A stretch of 64,000 nt of DNA from Kordiimonas marina (GTDB lineage Bacteria > Pseudomonadota > Alphaproteobacteria > Sphingomonadales > Kordiimonadaceae): contig NZ_JAINDF010000002.1 in the NCBI RefSeq assembly GCF_023006325.1, positions 372,001 to 436,000 of the forward strand, in the 5' to 3' direction. Of this stretch, positions 44,306 to 51,381 are shown piece by piece. Numbering within the stretch: position 1 is the first letter of the stretch; each line of letters begins with the position of its first letter. The notes under the pieces were generated by a model. The model had not been told where the DNA came from and did no database searches. It saw only the letters and a list, made by a program, of their open reading frames with translations. A program made the translations under genes and the position numbers.

Positions 44306-45049
44306 TCAGTTATTGGGCTGATCGGATTTTTCTTCTTCCTTGGGTTTGAGCTTGCCCAGAACATCGCCCAGCTTGCTCTCGAGACCGCCCCGCTGATCCT
44401 TTAGCATATTCTGTATCTTGTCGCCAAAACCGGCGGAAACCAGGGCCTTGGTGATCTGGGGCTGAAGCGTGTCCATGATATGGCGGGCGATTTCCCAGGG
44501 CGCGAGGCCCTTTTCATCGGTGCCGATATTGGTAAGCGTGAAGTCCGCGAGCGAGACGTCCTTGTCAACCTTGAGCATGGCTTTGCTGTGGATGGAAAGC
44601 TTGGGCGCCTTGACCGAAAGCCGACGGATCGTCAGCGTGATATCGCTGGGGTCGGACGCTTTGCTCGGGCCCAGGTTTTCCTGCAGCGCCTTGAAATTGG
44701 TCTTGCCCTTGTCGTCGATCCGGACATCGAAAAGCGGGGCTGTCACGTCGATATGGTCGATGATGATATGCTTGGTCAGCAGTGATTTGGGCTCAAGCTT
44801 CATGTCGAGCCCTCCGACTGACGCCATCACGCCATCGCCGAAGCCCGTGGGCTGGCCGATGTTGAAACCGTTCACGGCGACCTGACCCGAAAAGGGCGAC
44901 AGGTTGACCTTCTCCACGCCGACCGAAACCTTGAGCGCTTTGGGCCCACCGGTTTCGATGCCTTTTTTCACAATGCCGTCGAGTTGGCTGTAGCCCACCC
45001 CGACGACGATGAGCAGGATAACGATAAGACCGAGAATGATTTTTTTCAT
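44306..45049 (-). CDS. AsmA-like membrane-anchored protein
   Basis: A 247-residue protein with an N-terminal membrane helix (about 3-22), then a beta-rich part with the AsmA-family pattern: VSVGVEKVNLSPFSGQVAVNGFNIG, and IDHIDVTAPLFDVRIDDKGKTNFKAL. It is far shorter than AsmA proteins that span the periplasm for lipid transport, so it may be a small member. It is upstream of the SCP2 gene, suggesting a link to lipid handling. Confidence 0.65.
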   Translation of the reverse strand: MKKIILGLIVILLIVVGVGYSQLDGIVKKGIETGGPKALKVSVGVEKVNLSPFSGQVAVNGFNIGQPTGFGDGVMASVGGLDMKLEPKSLLTKHIIIDHIDVTAPLFDVRIDDKGKTNFKALQENLGPSKASDPSDITLTIRRLSVKAPKLSIHSKAMLKVDKDVSLADFTLTNIGTDEKGLAPWEIARHIMDTLQPQITKALVSAGFGDKIQNMLKDQRGGLESKLGDVLGKLKPKEEEKSDQPNN

Positions 45050-45222
45050 GCCAAGGCTCCCTTAACCATTATCGGGCCATGATGGCACTGTTTGATGTTC
45101 TTGTTAAGGTGGGGACTGTACGCGCGGCCAATAAAATCCTTAACGAAAACGGTCAGCCGTGCCAGCATGGGGCACCCTTAAGGGGGTGCGATATCAATGT
45201 GACGGGAGGGGGTCCTCGGTCT

Positions 45223-46773
45223 ATGGGCTTGGTTACACAGATTCTGCTTTTCATCTCATACGCTATCCTCGGGGTGGCCGTTATGGTGATCCCGCCGATG
45301 TTTTTCGGTGTGTCACAGCAGGCCTCCGGGATGCTGGGAATGCTTGTTTTCTTTGGGGCCTGGCAGCTGCAAAGCTTTTTCATGACCCGCAAGGAAGCGA
45401 CCGAAACCAAGGCGCGTCTCGACCAGCTTGAGGATATGATGACCATCCTGCGCGGCGATATGGAACGCACCCGCCGCGACGTGGACAGCAAGGCCAAGGT
45501 CAGCGGGGAGAAGAGCGACAAGCTGGTGTCCGAGTTGAAGGTGCTGCACACGCTTCTGACCCAGGTGATGACCCGCGAAATTGCTCTCAAGAAGGGGGGT
45601 AAAGGTCAGCCGCCGCAGAAAGCAGCGCCTCAGAAGGCTGTTTCGGCGCCGGCGGAAGCCGCGAAGGCCGAGTCGGAACCTGAGGTGCAGAAACAGGCCG
45701 AGATGGAAGCCAGGGCCGCTGAAGTGGATATCGACGAGGCGGAGGCCCGTGCGGCCAAATCTGTCGCCGCTGATAAAGCCGCAGAGCCCGCGGCGGGAGA
45801 ACCCGCTGAAGACGCTGAGGAGGACAGGCTCACCCAGGAAGAGATCGAGGAACTTGAACTCACGCCGGAGGAGGCCGCGCTCGCCGTCGTCGATACAGGC
45901 GAGGAGGAGGAACCCGCCATTGAGGGGGCCGCAGCCGAAGGCGGCACGGAATCCGCACCGGGGGGTGGTGCCACGCCCCGTGGTATGGCAGGCCGTGGCA
46001 AAAAGGCTGCGATTCGCCTGATCAAGCGGGAGGATCAGCTCCTGTCGGTTATCCGCAGTTCGCTGTCTGAAAACCGGGTCGACCTGTATCTGCAGCCCAT
46101 CGTCGGCCTGCCGGCCCGCAAGATCGTGCATTATGAATGTTTCTCCCGCGTGCGGGATGAGGAAGGGCGGATCATCCTGCCCCGGCAATATATGCGGGTG
46201 GCGGAAAGCAAGGGGCTTATCGGCACCATTGATAACCTGCTCTTGTTCCGGCTGATCCAGCTTGTCCGGCGGTTGGGGCGGCGCAAACCGGATGTGCGCT
46301 TCTTCTGCAATATGTCCCGCTACTCGATGACCGACGCCGAGTTCTTCCCGCAGTTCATTGACTTCATGACCGCCAATGAGGAGTTCGCGGGCCGTCTGGT
46401 GTTCGAGATTTCCCAGGAAGACTTCTACACCCTGGAAACCGATGTTCTTGAACGGCTGATGACGCTGGGCCGCAAGGGGTTCGGCTTCTCCATGGATATG
46501 GTGAAGGATTTCGAGCGCGATTTCCCGGCGCTTGGCAAACAGCATTTCCAGTTCATCAAGTCTGACGTCAGGGACCTGATGTCGACCCATCCGGAAGAGG
46601 GCGACGTGGAGGCCTTCAAGAGCCAGCTCCGGCGGAACGGCATGGAGCTTATCGCCAGCCGGATCGAAAGCGAGGAAATGGTGCTTGAGGCGCTTGACGC
46701 CGAGGTCGAACTGGCCCAGGGCTACCTGTTCGGTGAACCGGCTTCATCGACGAACCTGACCCGCGAACTGTAA
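45223..46773 (+). CDS. tipF: TipF-like membrane protein with degenerate EAL domain
   Basis: A 516-residue protein: two N-terminal membrane helices (about 5-27 and 36-54), a coiled coil (about 55-120), a long Ala/Glu-rich disordered linker (about 130-260), and a C-terminal EAL-type domain from about 288. The EAL motif is E-C-F at about 305-307, and other catalytic residues are missing (FEISQE in place of ELTE, no DDFG). It therefore probably binds c-di-GMP without cleaving it. This plan matches TipF of Caulobacter, a polar flagellum-assembly factor. I start at the ATG at 45223 after GGGAGGGGG; the frame opens at 45079. CheZ and CheY genes lie 1-2 kb away. Confidence 0.72.
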   Translation: MGLVTQILLFISYAILGVAVMVIPPMFFGVSQQASGMLGMLVFFGAWQLQSFFMTRKEATETKARLDQLEDMMTILRGDMERTRRDVDSKAKVSGEKSDKLVSELKVLHTLLTQVMTREIALKKGGKGQPPQKAAPQKAVSAPAEAAKAESEPEVQKQAEMEARAAEVDIDEAEARAAKSVAADKAAEPAAGEPAEDAEEDRLTQEEIEELELTPEEAALAVVDTGEEEEPAIEGAAAEGGTESAPGGGATPRGMAGRGKKAAIRLIKREDQLLSVIRSSLSENRVDLYLQPIVGLPARKIVHYECFSRVRDEEGRIILPRQYMRVAESKGLIGTIDNLLLFRLIQLVRRLGRRKPDVRFFCNMSRYSMTDAEFFPQFIDFMTANEEFAGRLVFEISQEDFYTLETDVLERLMTLGRKGFGFSMDMVKDFERDFPALGKQHFQFIKSDVRDLMSTHPEEGDVEAFKSQLRRNGMELIASRIESEEMVLEALDAEVELAQGYLFGEPASSTNLTREL

Positions 46774-46784
46774 GGATTACCCCA

Positions 46785-47675
46785 ATGCCCAATACGAGCG
46801 GCGCGGCTGTCGCGCTGATCCCCGGTCTGCGTCATATGGCGGAGGACCTGTCGCTGATCATCTGTGATCTGTGGGGGGTGATGCATGACGGCATGGCCCT
46901 GAACCCGGACGCTGTGACGGCGATCGAGGCCGCGCGCAAGGAGGGCATCGAAACCGTGTTCCTGTCGAACGCGCCCAGGCCGCGGACCCATGTACGGGAA
47001 CATCTGTTGGAGATGGGGCTGCCGAAGGCGTTGACCGACCGTGTGGTCACTTCAGGCGGGCTCGCGCGCGATGAAGTGCGGAACCGCTATGCCGGGGCGC
47101 GGCTTTATCATGTCGGGCCGGAAAGCGACCGCAACACCATTGAAGGATTGCCGGTTGAGGAAGTCAGCCACCCGGACGATGCCGACATTATCCTGGCGAC
47201 GGACCTGGACTATCCATCCGTGGAAGCGCACCGGGACTGGCTGAAGGGCGCGGCGGAGAAGGGCGTGCCCCTCCTGTGCGCGAACCCGGACAGGGTCGTC
47301 CATGTTGGCCCGCGCCTTTATACCTGCGCAGGCGCAATCGCCGACCTGTACGGGGACATGGGCGGCGAGGTGCACTGGTTCGGCAAGCCGATGGCATCGG
47401 CGCTGACCTCATGCCTGACCGAGGTCGGGATGGCGGCCGACACCGATGGCCGCAAGGTCTTGATGATCGGGGACAGCCTGCAAACCGATATGGCCGGTGC
47501 GCGCGCCGCCGGGTTTGGGGGGCTGTTTATCGCGGGCGGCATTCACCGGGCGGAATGGCCCCAGCTTGTGGCTGCGGCGGAGGGGGCGCCGGGCGTCACG
47601 CCGGAAGAGTTCTCAAAAATATTCGGCGCGGGAAAAGCTGTTCCCCACGCCGTTATGGAAAGATTGCACTGGTAA
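46785..47675 (+). CDS. HAD-family hydrolase (TIGR01459 type)
   Basis: A 296-residue phosphatase of the HAD superfamily, subfamily IIA: nucleophile region LIICDLWGVMHDG with the first aspartate, motif II SNAPRP, a cap domain with DLDYPS, the CANPDRVVHVG segment, and motif IV GDSLQTDMAGARAAGF. TIGR01459 is found mainly in alphaproteobacteria and has no firm substrate. It has an AAGGA site and starts 11 bases after the TipF-like gene, so both may share one mRNA. Confidence 0.88.
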   Translation: MPNTSGAAVALIPGLRHMAEDLSLIICDLWGVMHDGMALNPDAVTAIEAARKEGIETVFLSNAPRPRTHVREHLLEMGLPKALTDRVVTSGGLARDEVRNRYAGARLYHVGPESDRNTIEGLPVEEVSHPDDADIILATDLDYPSVEAHRDWLKGAAEKGVPLLCANPDRVVHVGPRLYTCAGAIADLYGDMGGEVHWFGKPMASALTSCLTEVGMAADTDGRKVLMIGDSLQTDMAGARAAGFGGLFIAGGIHRAEWPQLVAAAEGAPGVTPEEFSKIFGAGKAVPHAVMERLHW

Positions 47676-47686
47676 GATGAAACGGG

Positions 47687-48688
47687 TCAGCCGAAGAGGG
47701 CGTCGATATCGTCCTGGCTGACTTCTTCGCCCGCCGCGAGGTTGAATTCCTCTTCCTTCTTCTTGCTGTCTTTTTTCTTCTTCTCGTCTTTCTTGGCGTC
47801 CGACTCTGCCGCGGCGTCCGGCTTTTTGGCTTCGGCGGCTTTTGCTTCAGCGGCTTTCGCGGCTTCCTTCGCCTCCATATCGGCGATGGGGTCGAAATCT
47901 TCCTCGAACATTTTGTCGAGCTGGGCCGGGTTGACCGCTTTCGGCGCTTCCGGCTTGGGCGCTTTCGCTTTTGCCGGGGCCGGCTTCGGGGCAGGCTTCG
48001 GCGCCGGAGCGGGCGCTGGTGCCTGCTGGGCCGCAGCAGCGGCATCGTTCATCAAGGCGTCGACCTCGGTCTGGTCGATCCCTTCCCCTTCAAGGGCCGG
48101 GCCGGAAAGCAGGGCTTTGTCGAGGTCCTCGACTTCGGCCTGGTGGGCGCTCTTGGCTTCTTCGATGTCGTGGTCGGTGACGCCGAGAAGGTCCCTAAGC
48201 TCCATGACGCGCTGTTCGATGTGCGACAGGGTTTCCACCACTTTCGAAATGCGCTGGCCGGTGATGTCCTGGAAGGAACAGGCCTCGAAGATGCGCATCA
48301 TGCCGTCTTGGGTCGTGGAGACATATTTGTCCATGTCGCTGGGGTCCAGCGCCATGATCTCCTCGGCGGCTTCCATGATGGTGTTGGTGGCTTCTTCGGT
48401 CTGCTGGACGATGGCGTCGAGCTCCAGCCCCGCACGCGGGATGCGCGCGCTTTCCAGGTCACCGGGCTGAAGCGCGGCGATTTCCTTGCGGGCGTTGCTG
48501 ATATAATCAGAAAGCGACCGGCACTCACGGTAGATCGAGGTATCAATCGAGCGGAAGAAGACCTGCATCGTACCGATGAGGACTTCAGTGACCGAGGCAA
48601 CATCCGTCAAAGAGAGGGCAGCCGTATTTTGCTTCCGCAGACTATCGACCAGAAGTTGGATCTGTTTGGGAAGCTGTTCGGAAGACAT
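47687..48688 (-). CDS. cheZ: CheZ-type protein phosphatase
   Basis: A 333-residue protein. The helical CheZ domain (about 1-180) contains CSFQDITGQRISKVVETL, whose Gln is the residue that activates water on CheY-phosphate. From about 185 to 333 a long Ala/Pro/Lys-rich linker leads to a C-terminal acidic peptide, EVSQDDIDALFG, the kind of end that docks on CheY. It shuts off the chemotaxis response. It starts at the base before the CheY stop, and the two are co-transcribed. Confidence 0.9.
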   Translation of the reverse strand: MSSEQLPKQIQLLVDSLRKQNTAALSLTDVASVTEVLIGTMQVFFRSIDTSIYRECRSLSDYISNARKEIAALQPGDLESARIPRAGLELDAIVQQTEEATNTIMEAAEEIMALDPSDMDKYVSTTQDGMMRIFEACSFQDITGQRISKVVETLSHIEQRVMELRDLLGVTDHDIEEAKSAHQAEVEDLDKALLSGPALEGEGIDQTEVDALMNDAAAAAQQAPAPAPAPKPAPKPAPAKAKAPKPEAPKAVNPAQLDKMFEEDFDPIADMEAKEAAKAAEAKAAEAKKPDAAAESDAKKDEKKKKDSKKKEEEFNLAAGEEVSQDDIDALFG

Positions 48689-49075
48689 TTAGAATTCTCC
48701 GAGTACGGCGACCAATTTCGTCTTTAGCGTGGCAGCGTTGAACGGCTTCACGATGTAATTGTTCACGCCGGCTTTTTTGGCCGCGATAACGTTATCGGTT
48801 TTGGACTCGGCCGTGACCATGATGAATGGCGTGGCCTTGAGCTGGTTGTCGGCGCGGACTTCCTTAAGAAGTTCATAGCCTGTCATCGGCTCCATGTTCC
48901 AGTCGGAAATGATCAGGCCATATTGTCTTGCCCGGGCTTTTTCGAGCGCCTGTGCGCCGTCGGTTGCCTCATCAACATTGTCGAAGCCAAGCTGCTTCAG
49001 AAGGTTACGGACAATCCGCAACATGGTTTTGTAGTCGTCGACGATAAGGATCGGCATACCCAAATCAACGGCCAT
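48689..49075 (-). CDS. cheY: Chemotaxis response regulator CheY
   Basis: A 128-residue receiver: acidic pair D13-D14, phosphoacceptor D58, T88 and K110, with the extra N-terminal Gly-Met-Pro lead and the SDWNMEPMTGYEL stretch typical of CheY. Phosphorylated CheY binds the flagellar switch. It lies directly upstream of cheZ and downstream of a divergent region with strong inverted repeats. Confidence 0.93.
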   Translation of the reverse strand: MAVDLGMPILIVDDYKTMLRIVRNLLKQLGFDNVDEATDGAQALEKARARQYGLIISDWNMEPMTGYELLKEVRADNQLKATPFIMVTAESKTDNVIAAKKAGVNNYIVKPFNAATLKTKLVAVLGEF

Positions 49076-49433
49076 GGTTTTTCCTCAGTTTTCTGAATTG
49101 CGCCCTTCCGGAAGCTCTTTTGAAGCCCCGGTACTATTCCCTTTTCGGGACACTAGCCCCTATCTCATGAAGAATTGGTTAACCCAAAGGTGACGAAGTT
49201 TCAATCACTTCCGCAGGAGAATGCCTCGAAAGGACAGACAATATCCCCTTATGAACCCTTTGTACATAAGGGGGTGAGGCCGCGCCGCGCGGCCACAGGA
49301 TATGCCCGCAGGCGATAAAACGGTGGTCCCGTGGGCGCGAATGGTGTATGTCCGCGGTCCGACCGGTCATTCAGATGGATGTTTCGTCCGCCGGTTTTGT
49401 CACATTCAAGCGGTATCAGACGCAGGAACAGAC
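49076..49433. other. 358-base divergent region between cheY and ribF
   Basis: Holds promoters for both directions. Two successive inverted repeats lie in it: CCCCTTATG/CATAAGGGG (49245-49253 with 49265-49273) and GGCCGCG/CGCGGCC (49278-49284 with 49288-49294). No coding frame is credible. No FMN riboswitch pattern was recognised upstream of ribF. Confidence 0.55.
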
Positions 49434-50462
49434 ATGCGGTTATTCCGGCATATCAATGAGGTAACTTCCTCGGATCGCGGCTCCGTCGTCGCACTCGGCA
49501 ACTTCGATGGTTTCCATCGGGGGCACCAGGTGGTCATCGGCGAAGCGGGCCGGCTGGCGCGGGAGATGGGTGTGAACCTGACGGTGGTTGTGACCGAACC
49601 GCACCCGATCAGCTTTTTCGCACCGAACAAGCCGCCGTTCCGCCTGACCCCGTTCCGGGAACGTTCCCAGCTTCTGGAGCAGTTCGGCGTTGACCAGCTT
49701 CTGGTGCTGCCGTTCGACCAGGATCTCGCTGCCATGTCGGCGCAGGATTTCGTAACCGATATCCTTCTGGATGGCCTCGGCGCCTACCATGTCTGTGTCG
49801 GCTACGACTACCGGTTCGGCAAGGGCCGCGGTGGCGGTACCGACGTGCTGGCCTGGATGGGTGAGATGGAAGGCTTCGGCCTCAGCGTCATCCGCGCGGT
49901 GACCGTGGGCCTCGAAGGCTATGCCGGGGAAGTTTATAGCTCCACGCTCGTGCGGCAGGCGCTGCAGGCGGGGGAAGCCCGCAAGGCAGCGGCGCTTCTC
50001 GGTCACTGGTGGTCGATCAACGGCCGGGTCACGTCGGGTGACAAACGCGGCCGCACCATCGGTTTCAACACCGCCAATGTGGAACTGGGCGAAAGCCTGG
50101 AACCCAAGCTCGGCGTTTATGCCGTACGCGTCCATATCGAAGGCGATGACCGTATCCTCACGGGGGTCGCCAACATCGGCCGCCGTCCGACCTTCGACAA
50201 GCGCGATGTACTTCTGGAGGTTCATCTGTTCGATTTCGATGAAGACCTCTATGAGCGTCACCTGCGGGTTGAACTGGTTGCCTTCCTGCGTCCGGAACAG
50301 AAGTTCGACGGCCTCGATGCCCTCAAGGCGCAGATCGCCCGTGACTGCAAGGTGGCCAAAGTGGTGCTGGCGGAACCGGAGAATGCGCGCGACCGTCTGG
50401 AGCCGCCGACCCTGGACCGCTATCTCGACCTTTTCCCCGAGCCGCACGTCCGCGCACGCTAA
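49434..50462 (+). CDS. ribF: Bifunctional riboflavin kinase/FMN adenylyltransferase
   Basis: A 342-residue enzyme making FMN and then FAD. The N-terminal adenylyltransferase domain has LGNFDGFHRGHQ with the HxGH-like motif, and YSSTLVRQALQ; the C-terminal kinase domain has GDKRGRTIGFNTAN and the ANIGRRPTF stretch. I start at the ATG at 49434 (AGGA upstream); the longer frame begins with an unrelated stretch. It leads the common order ribF-(receiver)-ileS-lspA. Confidence 0.93.
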   Translation: MRLFRHINEVTSSDRGSVVALGNFDGFHRGHQVVIGEAGRLAREMGVNLTVVVTEPHPISFFAPNKPPFRLTPFRERSQLLEQFGVDQLLVLPFDQDLAAMSAQDFVTDILLDGLGAYHVCVGYDYRFGKGRGGGTDVLAWMGEMEGFGLSVIRAVTVGLEGYAGEVYSSTLVRQALQAGEARKAAALLGHWWSINGRVTSGDKRGRTIGFNTANVELGESLEPKLGVYAVRVHIEGDDRILTGVANIGRRPTFDKRDVLLEVHLFDFDEDLYERHLRVELVAFLRPEQKFDGLDALKAQIARDCKVAKVVLAEPENARDRLEPPTLDRYLDLFPEPHVRAR

Positions 50463-50599
50463 GAGCGCGGCACTCGTTACGGATACGAAACGGAAAATTA
50501 CCGAAGCCCATGTCTTTATAGGCTTTGTATAAGCTTCAAGTTTTGTTAAGCCTGTCACGTTAACCTTTTATATCAAGGTAAACGTTGGGGGTTTTAACT

Positions 50600-51139
50600 A
50601 TGCCGGCAATCAGCCTCGGCTCCTTACATGTCATGGTGGCAATGTCCAGCCAGCAGGTGGCGGAGGGACTGCGTGATATATTGATCATGCAGCGCGTGGG
50701 CCGTGTGTTTGTTCCGGCGGATAACCGTGAAGCGGTCGCTGAAATGCAAAGCCGCGGCTTCAACCTCATCATCATCGAACAGGACTTCCCGGAGCTCGGC
50801 GGCGTCGATTTCTGCCGCTTCCTGCGCCTGACCAGCGGGCCTGCCTCCGTGGCACCGATCATCTTCGGTATCCCCGCGCCGGACCGGGCCAAAGTACTGG
50901 CCGCGCGCGATGCCGGGGCGACCAAGATCGTCGCCGTCCCCTTCACCGGCGCGAGCCTGATGAAAGCGGTGCAGGACGCCGTCAGCGACCCGCGGCCGAT
51001 CATTCAGACATCCAGCTACAACGGGCCTGACAGGCGCCAGCGCGTCGACCCGAGTTTCCGTGGGCCGGAGCGGCGCCAGAAAATGCCGGACATGATTACC
51101 CCGACCCTGCGCACCAAGATCCTGAATGGCGTCGAATAA
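50600..51139 (+). CDS. Pseudo-receiver protein with C-terminal GPDRR/GPERR repeats
   Basis: A 179-residue protein. The receiver fold (about 8-130) lacks the working residues: no acidic pair near residue 12, Glu60 (IIIEQDFPELGG) at the phosphoacceptor position, no Thr/Ser at strand 4, and V113 instead of the conserved Lys. A Glu at that place mimics phosphorylation in some receivers. The tail carries GPDRRQRVDPSFRGPERR (142-159), a motif seen at the end of several alphaproteobacterial receiver proteins. It lies between ribF and ileS. Confidence 0.75.
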   Translation: MPAISLGSLHVMVAMSSQQVAEGLRDILIMQRVGRVFVPADNREAVAEMQSRGFNLIIIEQDFPELGGVDFCRFLRLTSGPASVAPIIFGIPAPDRAKVLAARDAGATKIVAVPFTGASLMKAVQDAVSDPRPIIQTSSYNGPDRRQRVDPSFRGPERRQKMPDMITPTLRTKILNGVE

Positions 51140-51381
51140 CGCCCGGATACCCCCGTGTTTCCGCTCGACACCCTCTGCCTTCGCTGATAAAAGTTCCGCC
51201 ATGCAATCCGTACGGACATACAGGCGGTACACGCCCGTCGTCATAGGACGAATTACTGGCCCGGCGCTCTCCAGTGGCGACCGGGGTATTTAGTATCAAT
51301 TTTTTAAAACCAGTATTCAGTATGCCGTGCCAGCCCTCAGACGCGGGGCCCATGCACCAAGACCAAAGCGAGACCTGATCT

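Noticed and set aside
49076-49433. FMN riboswitch before ribF
   Set aside because: The conserved FMN-aptamer sequence elements were not found; only two inverted repeats are present.
51140-51381. T-box leader before ileS
   Set aside because: No T-box sequence or typical long specifier stem was seen, and T-boxes are rare in proteobacteria.
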